The position numbers were made by a program, and so were the translations under genes. This document shows, in pieces, positions 31,603 through 42,942 of a stretch of DNA of 64,000 bases. The DNA is from Harmonia axyridis (lineage: Eukaryota; Arthropoda; Insecta; Coleoptera; Coccinellidae), in NCBI RefSeq assembly GCF_914767665.1, contig NC_059508.1, positions 7,316,001-7,380,000 on the forward strand. Reading direction: 5' to 3'. The notes under the pieces were generated by a model. It did no database searches, was not told the DNA's origin, and was given only the letters and a program-made list of their open reading frames with translations. How positions within the stretch are numbered: the stretch's first letter is position 1; every line of letters starts with the position of its first letter.

Positions 31603-32281
31603 AAACAAACAAAACAGCCGCATTTGGAGTGAAGCTAATCCTCAAGTGTTTGTCGAAACACCGTTACATCCAGAAAAACTGACTGTTTGGTGCGCTTTAT
31701 GGGCTGGTGGAATCATTGGTCCGTACTTCTTCAAAAACGATGATGGCCAGAACGTTACAGTCAATGGTGATCGGTATAGAGCCATGATTACTAACTTTTT
31801 CATTCCTGAATTGAACAACCATGATGTCCAGGAGCTGTGGTTCCAACAAGACGGCGCAACATGTCACACAACTCGTGCCACAATCGATTTATTGAAAGAC
31901 ACGTTTGGTGGCCGCCCAATTTCACGTTTTGGATCTGTAAATTGGCCTCCAAGATCTCGTGATTCAACACCGCTAGACTACTTTCTGTGAGGTTATGTTC
32001 AGTCATTGGTCTATGCGGATAAGCCACAAACCCTTGACCATTTGGAAGACAACATTCGCCGTGTTATTGCCGATATTAGGCTACAAATGTTGGAAAAAGT
32101 CATCGAAAATTGGACGTCCAGATTGGACTACATCCGAGCCAGCCGTGGCGGTCATATGCCAAAAATCATATTTAAAATAAAATGCCACAAGATTATCTTG
32201 CAGATAAATACAATCCATGTCAATAGAATAATCCATCGTTGTTTTATTGCAATTTAAAGTTCTATAGCTCTAAAAAAAAAC
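31603..32281 (+). pseudogene. Mariner/IS630-type transposase remnant (copy 2), 3' part
   Basis: The plus strand encodes the C-terminal half: PLHPEKLTVWCALWAGGII, second aspartate in WFQQDGATCHTT, third in SRDSTPLDYFL, and SRGGHMPKIIF at the end. A TGA replaces the usual Trp after DYFL, and the last part is frame-shifted. The 3' end AGTTCTATAGCTCTAAAAA is the inverted repeat also seen at 13909. The 5' half is lost at LINE-E, apart from the short remnant at 26967. Confidence 0.85.
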
Positions 32282-33370
32282 TTCCTTCATAAATCTTATC
32301 TAATGTGTAAATATACTTTCAAAATAAGAAACATATCAAGTAATTTCCATATAAACTTTTTATTCAGGTTAATTAAGTCTAATCATCGATCAGCAGTCTT
32401 TTTTTATCAATTGTGATAAACTTTGACAATCTCCATTTTCATTCATCAGCAATCTTATTCATTACTCTTCTCTTCATCTGACCCACAATGATTATGATAC
32501 ACACATAAGAGTGACTTTATCATTTCCATCTTATTATTTGGTAGGTGCCCAATTTATACACATTGTACATTCTATCCACAATCCATTGTTCTCTTGGTAG
32601 AGAATTTTTATTTGAATCATAACAAATTAGGCAGTAGATACCATTCCAGATCCTAAACGCTGTCACTCTCGGTATCTTGCGTTTTGCTCTTTCCTAATCC
32701 TGATATTTTTCTTCACTTGTCTCCTTGCTTTTACCAGTTACTTTTCTTCTATCTTTTCTGTTCTAGTCATTGTAACGCCTTCATCTGTTTGTCTTTTTTT
32801 CTGCCTGTTCTTTAGCCAATCCATTTTTTCTGGCACGTCTGTTTAAATAGTCGTCTGTCGTGAACGTCATTTTCTAGAAGTCAATGTAAGGTCATGCGGA
32901 AAATTCAATTTCTTTTGCCACAGATTTTCCGTCGTTGGTAACAGCAGGGGAAGCTTGACGTAACAATTGTCTAGGAGGTCTTACCTCTCTCTGTCTTGTA
33001 GTTTCGCATCCTTTGAATAAAAAAAAATGTGTCATGAAACTTTTAGATTGGGGTAAGTTTTCCGCGGAACAACCAGCCCCGCCAGAAAGGAACTTATGAC
33101 TCCAATCACTTCAATATACGAACATTGACAATCTGGCAAACTAACAAAATCAATTGAAGCAATACTAAAGCAATAAGACCCCCTACTTATGTAAATACAA
33201 TTTGGGAAAGTTACGCATGAACAGGTTCATAATTAACAAATAGTATAGACCAAATAGTTCAAACATGAAAACCTACACTTACGTGACGTGAAACACTTAG
33301 TGTTTTAGAAGCAAATTTTGCATGTTCTGCTATATTTTTTCGTTACAATGTTATTTCCTTCGGAACCACT
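32282..33370. other. Unassigned AT-rich sequence
   Basis: No ORF or repeat that I can support. Read on the minus strand, parts are A- and K-rich and may be decayed sequence downstream of the jockey fragment. Confidence 0.4.
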
Positions 33371-33599
33371 TACCCCTGTAACTTCCAGCCCCGCTCTCTC
33401 TATTTATAATAATGATTTGGTCGATCATATCGTATCTAACTCAGATTTTCTTTTTGTTCAAGGTCCGGAACTTACATTCCCTACACCTCTACTTTAATTT
33501 CTCCTATTTTCTACTGTTGTCTGATCAGTAGACTTTCCTCCCTACTTCATGTCACTTTTTTCTTCTATTTAGTTCTTTGAAAGAGGTATTTCCTCTTAT

Positions 33600-34006
33600 C
33601 TGTCATTCTCATTTTGATTTGTAGTATATTTTCTTAATTCCTTATTCTCATGCTCTTTCAGCGTCTTCATTATCTTCTTCCTTTGTTGACATTTCCTCAA
33701 TAGTTTCAATTTCTTCTCTGATTTGTTGGTTGGTTATATACCGTGGGGCGCCAACCACTGTTTTGATTACTGAATTCAGCGTAATTCGCAGCTGATCCTT
33801 ATTATTGTCTTTCGTATTATACCAGCTTCATCTTGCATAAAAAATGCTTGGTGTTAGCACTAGTTTTATTGTCTTCAGCTTGTTTTCTAAGGAAAGTTTA
33901 CTTTTAGGGTTGAGCAGCAGGTACAGTCTCCCGTGCAATTGCCTTGCCTTTTTTCTGTTTTCTTCTATCTGTTTGTTAAAATTCATTCTTTCATCTAGTA
34001 TTACTC
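33600..34006 (-). pseudogene. Jockey-type ORF2, C-terminal segment
   Basis: On the minus strand, with scattered stops, the sequence reads ILDERMNFNKQIEENRKKA, LHGRLYLLLNPKSKLSLENK and KTVVGAPRYITNQQI, the C-terminal region of jockey-clade ORF2. It continues exactly from the segment at 56595-56932, with LINE-A inserted between them and a 7-bp duplication ATTACTC (34000-34006 and 56588-56594). Dead. Confidence 0.75.
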
Positions 34007-34168
34007 TATATACGTCTATATGACTGGTTTTGAATAACTGTGTTTTTACAGAGCTCCCCGATTTTCAAATAAAATTAGATTATAACGGTGAATAAAAAAG
34101 TGGCTTTTCAGTGTATGAAAAATTAAGTGATAGTCCAGAGCATTTCTATCATCGAAGAAAATATATAC

Positions 34169-34527
34169 ATGGTTTTAACTCGGGAATTGAAGGATGAAAT
34201 CCAGGTATTAATCACTCAAGCGATAAATAAATGTATAAAAAGCGAATCATTTACCAGGACCATTGTAAACAATGTGTCTGAAGCAGTGATAAAATCTATG
34301 GGGAAAAAATTATCGCAGCTAGAGAAGACAGTGGCGGAACTAAAAAGTAAATATACTGAATGGAAATCGAATTATGAGGAGAAAATCAGGACATTGGAGA
34401 GCAGAATGGAGGAAACCATATTAAGGGGGAATAAGATGAAGGAAAATTTTGAGGAGATCGATAAGCGGGACAGGAGGATGAATTTGAGAATTTTTGGTCT
34501 CGTGGAGGGAAACCAAGAGAATACACT
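34169..34527 (+). pseudogene. LINE-A ORF1, 5' part
   Basis: From ATG 34169 the frame gives a coiled coil (LKDEIQVLITQAINKC; LEKTVAELKSKY; RTLESRMEETI) and the start of an RRM-like domain, DRRMNLRIFGLVEGNQE. It stops where the BEL/Pao element begins; the ORF finds its continuation at 50497. The design is the same as the LINE-B and LINE-C ORF1 proteins. Confidence 0.7.
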
Positions 34528-34934
34528 TGTTTTCAATTGAATCGATCAACTGTAATTCTATTAAATAATTGGGATAATGAAACACCGGATTTCTTAACTA
34601 ATATATTGAATTTGGCTGTACAAGTGATGTGTTTAAAAAGTAACAGCTACGAGCGTACTGAATATGTTACCCCAATTTCCAGGGGATCCTAAGTGTCGCT
34701 TTGGATTTTGCATACCAAAGCGCAATCCAAGTCCCTGATTGGTCCACGTCTTCGTTCCTTGCCCTAAGATGTGACTTCAGGATGACCATATGTAGCGCCT
34801 ATGTGGCGCCAAGGATGCTGTTATTCTATTTTTAGCCCTAGCTGTACCTGCTGGGGTTGGTTTTTCGACCTAAATGCGTCTTTCTGAATATTCATTTACC
34901 CGTAAAGTTTGCGTAAAATTCACTTGACGCAACA
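34528..34934 (-). repeat. BEL/Pao 3' LTR, 407 bp
   Basis: On the minus strand it begins TGTTGCGTCAAGTG and ends in AAAACA. It matches the split 5' LTR over its length, except that the 5' copy lacks about 62 bp (between GGATGC and GCGTCTTTC) and has a short deletion near its end. The purine-rich CAAGGGAAGCGG just upstream (minus strand) is the likely polypurine tract. Confidence 0.85.
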
Positions 34935-35011
34935 TACCGCTTCCCTTGAAAGCTCTGCCTTCCAACAACGTCCGAAACTGCAGGCAGAGATCCCTAACAC
35001 TCAAAAAAATG

Positions 35012-35430
35012 TCAATTTTCGATCGGTAAAACACAAAGTCTCGATACCGGTCGTTTAAATAATCCCTTACCGGTTCTCACTGTCACGACACGCACTATAC
35101 TGTCCTTACCAGGATGCGTTTCGGTGATTCTGGCTAAGTCCCATTTTTGAGGAGGAGAGTTGTCCTCCTTTAATAATACCATTGTCCCTGGTTGCATGTT
35201 GCTAGTTCCTTGATTCGATCGCCACCTTGTTCTACCTTGAAGAGTTGATAAAAAGTCCTTGGACCACCTGGCCCAGAAATGCTGTACGATTTGTTTCAGG
35301 TGGTGGTACTTCTTGATTCGATTTGGATTCTTGAATCGAAGATCTTCTTGCGGTGTGAGCACATTCAGGTCCATAGGATCATCGGAGAGGGGTGTTAAAG
35401 GTCGTGAGTTTAAGCACGCCTCTACCTGTA
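35012..35430 (-). pseudogene. BEL/Pao integrase, C-terminal part (DUF5641-like)
   Basis: Minus-strand frame with EACLNSRPLTPLSDDP, WARWSKDFLSTLQGRTRW, MVLLKEDNSPPQKWDLARI and RVVTVRTGKGLFKRPVSRL, the conserved tail of BEL/Pao integrases. It is separated from the rest of the integrase by the fold-back element at 35431-36991; removing that element together with one TA lets the frame run on. The region from here to the LTR is short non-coding sequence. Confidence 0.85.
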
Positions 35431-36991
35431 CAGGGTGGGCAAATTTCGATGTTTTAGCACTACAACTTTTGAAGCAGAGGAGATAGACAAAATCTGATAC
35501 CCACTTCTCGATCTCTTTTTCTGAGAAACTAAAAAGGGTAGTTTTCGTTTTTGGCCACCTTCTTTTGTTTTCGAGTTATAAGCGAAAATTGGAAAAATGG
35601 CGATATCGAAAAACATTTATATCTCCGCTAATACTGATGATAGAGCTCTGAAATTAAAACATTATACAGGCACTTTTTTACGTAGAATCCAGTGGCGTGC
35701 TCGTATTCTCAAAAGGGTTTTTAATTACGAAGCTATGACCCAAAGTTATGTTTTTTTAAATGGGAACACTAAATTTTTGTGCCATTTTCTGAAAGCTAAA
35801 TTTTTCCTGATTTCAAAAATATATAACATCGTATGATTCGTATCAAAATAAATAACAGAAAATGGTCAAAAACCTTTTTTTACTTAAGAGTCTCAATATT
35901 TCTACGGTTTCAACTGTTGATGAGCCTTCCTATAACAAGAGCAGTGTCCTTCCGTCAATCTGATTATTTCTATGCTTCTCACTTATTTCTACAAAATTCG
36001 AATCTATATTTATTTTATACAAATAGTTTCGAAAAGATAAACGAACTTGGAAAAAGTTTCCTAGGTAGCTTGAACACAGTTTCAAATATTCATCTATTGA
36101 AATATCGAGGCGAGGTGTCTACTGTGCATTGTGCAATTGTTGCCATTATTAGGTTAAATATTATTTCTTGTTTGTCCCTTCGTAATTAAAATGTTGAGTT
36201 CAATCAGATATGCTGATATGCATTGTTTCATATGCTGTTTAAAATGGATTGGTACTTGTGCGTATTGATTCTGGAGACCTATGTGAATAATCTCCTGATA
36301 CATGCATCTCAATACAACTCTTTCGATTGAAAAATTCGATCTTGTGGTTTCTCCGTTATTTCCAAATCAATTTTTAGATGAAAAATTCATTAAACAAATC
36401 TAGATTCGAATTTTGTAGAAATAAGTGAAAAGCATAGAAATAATCAGATTGACGGAAATACACTGCTCTTGTTATAGAAAGCTCAATTTTTCTGTGTTCA
36501 TCAACAGTTGAAACCATAGAAATATTGAGACTCTTAGGTGAAAACAGGTTTTTGGCCATTTTCTATTATTTATATTGATCCGAATCATACGATGTTATAT
36601 ATTTTTGAAATCAGGAAAAATTAAGCTTTCAGAAAATGGCACAAAAATCTAGTGTTCCTATTTAAAAAAACATAACTTTGGGTCATAGCTTCGTAATTAA
36701 AAACCCTTTTGAAAATACAAGCACGCCACTGGATTCTACGTAAAAAAGTGCCTGTATAATGTTTTAATTTCAGAGCTCTATCATCAGTATTAGCGGAGAT
36801 ATAACTGTTTTTCGATTTCGCCATTTTTTCCAATTTTCGCTTATAACTCGAAAACAAAAAAAGGTGGCCTAAAACGAAAACTACCCTTTTTAGTTTCTCA
36901 GAAAAAGAGATCGAGAAGTGGGTATCAGATTTCGTCTATCTCCTCTGGTTCAAAAGTTGTAGTGCTAAAACATCGAAATTTGCCCACCCTG
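35431..36991. mobile_element. Fold-back element in BEL integrase, 1.56 kb, TA target
   Basis: The arms are about 570-580 bp, inverted, around a roughly 400-bp loop. The ends read CAGGGTGGGCAAATTTCGAT. TA flanks it at 35429-35430 and 36992-36993. It has no coding capacity; the apparent ORFs occur in mirrored pairs because of the fold-back structure. Confidence 0.9.
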
Positions 36992-36993
36992 TA

Positions 36994-38326
36994 CAATGAC
37001 AGTATAAAACTCATCATAAGTTAGCCTCTCATTACCTAAAACTCTTTTAATATGAAATTCAGCTGAATTTACTGCCGCTTCCCACTGACTGCCAAAGTGC
37101 GGTGCTCGTGTTGGAATAAAATACCATTTTATCATATTACTTGAAAAATATTCCGAAAATTGATCCTGAGTTTTATTCGATTTTAAGAAATTGTATCACT
37201 CCCGAAGTTTCCTATTTGCTCCAATAAAATTCGTTCCGTTATTTGAGTATATATTTTGAATCAATCCTCTCCTTGCTATGAACCGCCTAAAACAATTCAT
37301 AAATGATTCTGTGCTCAAGTCCGGAGCTAGTTCCAAATGCCTCTGTAGAAAAACAGACAACAAATAAACATAAATATGCATTGAAGTATTTTTGTCCTTT
37401 GAGTTTGTGTACTTTTATTTCGAAGGAGCCTGCGAAATCTACCCCACAATTAATAAATGGCCTACTAGCCGTTACCCTGTTCTCTGGAAGATTGCCCATA
37501 GTGTGAATAGAGTTTGAAGGTTTAGCACAAAAACAAGTTAGACATGTATGCAGTACCTTTCTGACGGTACTGCGACCTGATAATACCCAATATTTCAATC
37601 GCATCAATGGAAGAAGAGCTTGTGCTCCCAGATGCGTATTCCTATTATGCTGATGCCTTATGATAAGATTTGTCAAATTGTGTTTTATCGGTAGCACAAT
37701 TCGGTGTTTCTGATCGTACGGGATATTTGCACTTTGTAAGCGTCCACCAACCCGAATTATATTTTCGCTATCTAGGAAAGGATTCAAAGCTATCAGCCTA
37801 CTCGATTTGTGTTTGGCTTGACCCTTTCTTAAAGCTTCAATTTCTCTTTGGAAGGTTTGGCCTTGCGCCAGTTTCATCAGACCATTTGTAGATTCTACCA
37901 ATTCATCTACTGAAAGAAATCCCGTTACTTTAGGATTATTAAGTCTGCAATTCCTTATGAATCGCAAACAATAAGCCCATACCCGATGTAATTTGACGAA
38001 ACTTGAAAATCGGTCGAAAATGTTCAATGAAATTTCGACCAAAAATGTTTTTGTCTCTATCCTTTGCTCTGGAACCTCATCACATCTGAATACTTCCCTC
38101 TCCGGCCACATTTGTTCATCCAAACTTAACCAGCTTGGCCCGTGCCACCATAATGAATATGATCCCAACTATCCTGGCTCTGTCCCCCTGGAAATGATAT
38201 CAGCCGGATGGTCGCCTGAGATTACATGCGCCCACTGATTCGTACCCGTGAGTTCCTGAATTTCAGATGTCCGATTCGCTACGAATGTTTTCCATCGGCT
38301 GGATGCCCCGTGAATCCATGCCAATG
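36994..38326 (-). pseudogene. BEL/Pao integrase, N-terminal and core parts
   Basis: The minus-strand frame has the zinc-binding HHCC module (HQHNRNTHLGAQALLPLMRL, then CLTCFCAKP), then the core: CGVDFAGSF with the first aspartate, and GPHFGSQWE-like sequence with the glutamate near 37085. The second acidic position reads YSNNGTNF where SDNGTNF is usual, so the catalytic aspartate appears to be asparagine. At least one frameshift (near 37290-37380) also disrupts it. Integrase inserts the cDNA in active elements. Confidence 0.8.
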
Positions 38327-40290
38327 TTACCTTAGAATCTGACCAAAACTGAATCTTGTTGAAGAAATACCCATAGATTCTTTAATCTCCCTTACCAATC
38401 TGGCCGCTAGTAAAGCAGCACAAAGTTCTAGCCTAGGTAAGAAAACTACCTTCAAAAGCGCCACCTTTGATTTAGCACATAATAGATGTACGTGATGCAC
38501 ACTTGCTGCATCTGTAGAACGGATATAAGCCGTAGCTTTATAGGCTACCATTGACGCATCTGTGGATGCATGCAGTTGTATCTCCTTAGGATTCGTACAA
38601 ATGACATGCCCACCTATTTTTATCTTGGATAACTCAGATATATTATCACTGAAACGAACCCAAGAAGTGTGTAAGTCAAGAGGAAGTGACTCGTCCCAGT
38701 CCAATTCACCTTTCCAGAGCTGTTGCATAATTATCTTAGCATTCATTGTAACAGGACCGACGTGGCCTAAATAAAGGGTCAAAAGTCTGGGCTATTACCC
38801 CCAAAATTGTCCTTTTCGTTACCCTGGCCTGGGTTTTGTCAAACATTATTTTGTGATGCAGAGTATCTTCTTCTGCATTCCACAACAGACCGAGTGTCTT
38901 AGTCGATGAACTCTCTGCTATATAATGCTCAATTTCCTTATCCCTTTTCTCTTCATCGGAAAAAACTCCTATCACGTTTGATGTCCATTTCCGAAGAATA
39001 AACCCAGCTGTTTGGAAAACCTGATCTATTTCCCGTTTGAGCACCCTTGCTTGTTCGACTGTTTGTGCACCTGACAATAGATCATCCATATAAAAATCCT
39101 TCAAGATAACGCGACTAGCCTCTGGATATTGCTCGTTACAATCATGAACCAGCTGTTGTAAACATCTAACAGCGAGATAACTTGCGGGCCCTGTCCCATA
39201 AGTGATCGTGTTGGGTTTGTAAGTCTCAACTGATTGCTCTGCAGAAAACCGCTGGAGATCCCGATGTTCTTCCTTAATTAGGACTTGCCGAAACATTTTT
39301 TCGATATCCGCAGTAATAACCACATTGTTCTCACGAAATCTTAATGTGATACTGAAAAGTGTATCCTGTAGTTGAGGCCCAACCATGAGAACGTTATTCA
39401 ATGAAACTCCCGTACTTGTTGCTTCAGAGCCATCAAATACCACTCTGCACTTCGTTGTTAAGGAGTCTTCCTTGTATACCCCATGAGATTATGAGTATCC
39501 GCGAATTCCGTGTCATTAACCTTAGACATATGACCCATCTCGATGTATTCACGCATAAATTGATGATATTGTTCTTTAATCTGTGGAGTTTTTTCTAATT
39601 TTCGCTCCATATGCATTAATCGCCTATGAGCCATTTTGAATGACTCCCCTAATTCGTCAATATTTGTTCTAAAGGGAAGTTCAACAACAAATCTTTCCTC
39701 TTGAACCCTTTTTGTGCTTTTCCTGAATCCTTGTTCACACTGAGCTTTCTCTCTAAAAAACCTTTTTTCATGACCGAATTCCTCAAGTTCCCAAAATTTT
39801 TGAATTCGCTCCTCTGAAGCAACATTTGTTGAAAGGTTACAAACTACCTTCTTCCTTCTTGAATCCGACACTTTCTCATTTATTTGTCCGGCTATGATCC
39901 AACCCAACCGCGTTTTTTGTAACGATGGTTCCCCCCTACCTAAATTGATTTGACCCGCACATATTAAATCCCAAAATATAGAGACACCCAATATCCCATC
40001 GATTTCATCGGGCTCTGCAAAAGACTCATCTGCCAACTTGATATTTTTTGGAATGTTGAGTCAACTTGTGTCGATTTTTCTTGTTGTACCAACGACTAGT
40101 ATATTTACCCGAATGCGTGATAGGTTCAGTTTTTCAGCGAATTCTCTCGTGACAAAATTAGACTGACTTCCCGAATCTAAAAGCATTCTACCCCGATGTA
40201 GTTTTCCGTCCGAACCCGCAATGTAAACAATTGCCGTTGACGATAGAAAGTCTGATTCCTGTCTGACCGTAAAATTGTGTCCCGACTCTA
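38327..40290 (-). pseudogene. BEL/Pao protease, reverse transcriptase and RNase H
   Basis: Several minus-strand frames in order: an aspartic protease (LLDSGSQSNFVTREFAEKL near 40180, then GILGVSIFWDLI), the reverse transcriptase (VVFDGSEATSTGVSLNNVL, ITADIEKMFRQV, then DFYMDDLLSGAQT), and an RNase H-like region (LHASTDASMVAYKATAYI, SKVALLKVVFLPRLELCAALLA). YMDD and the PRLELCA motif are typical of BEL/Pao. Frame changes at about 39450, 38780 and 38330 break the polyprotein. Confidence 0.85.
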
Positions 40291-40396
40291 CATTAACGAC
40301 CTTCGGAACTCCTTGACCGTCAGTATTCTCAAGACCCCGAATTGAGGGATGCCCTTCCGTGACACATGGATGATTGTGAGACGAGCCCCCTGGAGC

Positions 40397-41533
40397 TTAC
40401 ATTGCCGGAATATCATCCTTTTGTTGTGATTTTTGCGGTTGACTAATTGCATGCAACAAAGTGTTGTGCTTATTTCCGCAGTACCTGCTACCGCTTCGTT
40501 TACAGTCTTGCGCCCAATGTCCCTGCTGGAGACAGTTTCGACAATAATTTGAACGTTTGACTTCATTTCGCCGTTCATTTATTGAAAGTCCCAAGAATTT
40601 TTTGCAAATGAATAAAGGGTGGTTTTCCTGCAAATTGCACATGACTTAAATGATGACCCGAACGCTTTCGATGTTCTTTCAAACCTTGGTTTGTCGATCT
40701 TTAATCCTGTTTTATTTGATACGATAGTTTCAAGAAGAACGCATCTTTCTTCTAAGAACTGCAAAAATTCTTCCGATTTTTGCCATTCCCTCCTTGTGAC
40801 AGAATCTAGTTTGGCCTCGAGAGTAAAAATCAGTAAAGTATCCCAATGATCAACCGGTTGACCCAATGACCTAAGAGCCCTCAAATCCCTTCTGATTTCG
40901 TCTAAGAATTTCCTGATTTGACCATATGATTCCTTCAATATCGGCGGAAATTTATGGAGAGATTCTATGTGATTTAACGCGATCATCTTTTTGTTCTCAA
41001 ATCTGGTCTTAAGCAATGACCAGGCCTCATTATAGTTTTCAGACGAAACTTCTAATGACCGAATGACTTCCGCCGCATCGCCTTTAAGACCATTCTATAG
41101 ATAGTAGAATTTTTGTACGTCCGTTAAGCCCTTGTTTGAATGAATTAACGAATTGAAACAATCATAAAATTCTATCCAATTTTTGTACGAACTCCGGAAT
41201 TTGCATTGTGGGCAATTTGACATTTCTTTCCGCTATTGAATTTTCACTTGAGCAAAGTGAACCCTTCATGAATTGCGAGATCTTTGTATCCGCGAGAGCA
41301 ATCAATTCAGAATATGTATCTTGAAATGAGATTCTCTTTTGTTCCTGCAAGTCTGGATGATTGATGTCGAGTTCTTCAATTTGTATTTGCAAATTTTCGA
41401 ACTCGTTCCACAATCCCTTGCATTTTTCTACCAGTGCTTTTTCTGAATCGATATTGTTCAAAAACAGTTCAAACCGTGTTAATTGAGCTTTAACTACACC
41501 TCTTCGTTTAATTAAAACATTCAATTCCCACAT
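40397..41533 (-). pseudogene. BEL/Pao gag with CCHC zinc knuckle
   Basis: Minus-strand gag from near ATG 41533: a coiled-coil start (KAQLTRFELFLNNIDSEKAL), a matrix/capsid segment (NKKMIALNHIESLHKFPPI, LRALRSLGQPVDHWDTLLIF) and a zinc knuckle CRNCLQQGHWAQDC followed by YCGNKHNTLLH. There are frame changes near 41160-41020 and 40580. The 5' leader between gag and the LTR (41534-41930) carries three short repeats of CCCCAAGTGGAACxCC spaced about 60 bp. TTGGTCCTTCGAGCC at 41915-41929 (minus strand) lies where a primer-binding site would be; I could not match it to a tRNA. Confidence 0.8.
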
Positions 41534-41930
41534 TTTGAGGAAAAATCAGAGTCTAAGTTATTTGATAATTTCAACCAGTCAATGCACTGGTGCATGGAAA
41601 GGAAAATGTACTCACAATCCGTCCTTTTTCTGTAATGTAATCCTATGTGTCCGTTTGTATTGTCCCCCAGGTGGAACCCCTACAAATGCCTTGAAATCGC
41701 TGTTGCTTTTATCGTAAGTTTTTTGTTACTGTGTCGTCCCCCAAGTGGAACTCCAAAAAACTTCCTTGATTATGCTTGATTGTGTTCTCCCCAAGTGGAA
41801 CACCAAAATGCCTTGAATACGCTGAACTCTACTACCGTTTGCACTTGTACACCTTAGCGTTGTTTTCCGATTTTACAACAATACCCGTCGAAATCTTTCG
41901 CAATGTTCACTATCTGGCTCGAAGGACCAA

Positions 41931-41986
41931 TGTTTTTGGTTGATTCTATTAAAATGGGATAATGAAACACCGGATTTCTTAATTAA
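41931..41986 (-). repeat. BEL/Pao 5' LTR, inner fragment
   Basis: Matches the low-coordinate end of the 3' LTR (both include GGGATAATGAAACACCGGAT). It stops at the gypsy insertion and continues at 49353. Confidence 0.85.
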
Positions 41987-42403
41987 TGTGGGATCCGAAC
42001 ACCCACTACTACTGACTTGACTATACGAAAACTACGCTATCGATCCTAAAACGGTGGACCATGCAGTTTTTATCGATATAGGGAGACGTAAGGGGAAGAG
42101 GTACTTGAGACTGAAGCCGGAGACTGGACTGGGATACATACGGACGAGGGTGATATTTGACGTTAGAGATTAGATCGAAAAGGTTGAAGAATTCGAAGTC
42201 ATAGACGCAAATATATTAGACGCAGCTAGTTAGATAATTCGACGTTAGATATTGACGGATCTACTCGAATAATCAGACAATAGACGAAAGTTCAGTGGCT
42301 GTACATTCAAGTGAAGTTGAATTGTACATAATGTAAATAAACAATAGTTAAGTTCCGGCGGCCTTTTTATATAACCCTTAGACAACGATATAAAAACCCT
42401 ACA
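41987..42403 (+). repeat. Gypsy 5' LTR, 417 bp
   Basis: Begins TGTGGGATCCGAACACCC, ends TAAAAACCCTACA, and is similar throughout to 48919-49352. AATAAACAATAG near the end is a plausible poly(A) signal. Confidence 0.85.
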
Positions 42404-42406
42404 TTT

Positions 42407-42424
42407 TGGGGGCTCAACCGGGAT
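42407..42424 (+). promoter_or_regulatory. Gypsy primer-binding site, tRNA-Pro-like
   Basis: TGGGGGCTCAACCGGGAT lies a few bases after the LTR. It differs at two positions from the tRNA-Pro-type site TGGGGGCTCGTCCGGGAT. Confidence 0.6.
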
Positions 42425-42639
42425 CGAAAAAGAAGAAGTACCCCTACATCAACCGGGATATAAGTGAAAAACCCCTACATCATCCTGAATAGAAGAAGAA
42501 AACCACACATTTTGAAGAATCATTTGGATAAGACATCGAAATCGATGTAGAAGTGAATTTGCGAAGAGAAAAAATTGCTAGTGAGATGATCAACTCTCAT
42601 TTCATATTTCTACTTATGTTAATACTATGAATATAGTAC

Positions 42640-42942
42640 CGCGAAATGGAATAACATTGACGTTTGAGAAATTAAATTAGTAGCATTATTTGATACCGGC
42701 AGTGATATAAGCGCCATTAGACAAGACGTTTACGAATTGTATTTTAGCGAAGATCTAATTTCAAAGGATACGGTTGTAATCCAAGGGATAGGGGCAAATC
42801 GAGTCAAAACATTAGGTTCAATCAGGAAAAATGTTGAAATAGACGGCGAAGACTTTGATTTATCGTTTTATATTTTACCCAAACAGACGATGGATTTCCA
42901 AGTTATTGTTGGAAATAATTTATTGAAATTTATTGATAGGTC
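42640..42942 (+). pseudogene. Gypsy aspartic protease
   Basis: The plus strand reads LVALFDTGSDISAIRQDVYE, with the DTG active site, then VVIQGIGANRVKTLGS and MDFQVIVGNNLLKF. Retropepsin cuts the polyprotein in complete elements. No gag precedes it: only about 230 bp separate it from the primer-binding site. It ends at the LINE fragment at 42943. Confidence 0.7.

Noticed and set aside
35597..36189. Several plus-strand ORFs, with mirror-image minus-strand ORFs at 36374-36857
   Set aside because: They are the two arms of one fold-back element; the peptides repeat because the DNA does.
41915..41929. TTGGTCCTTCGAGCC as a BEL primer-binding site
   Set aside because: The position is right, but I could not match it to a tRNA 3' end, so it is mentioned within the gag entry and not called separately.
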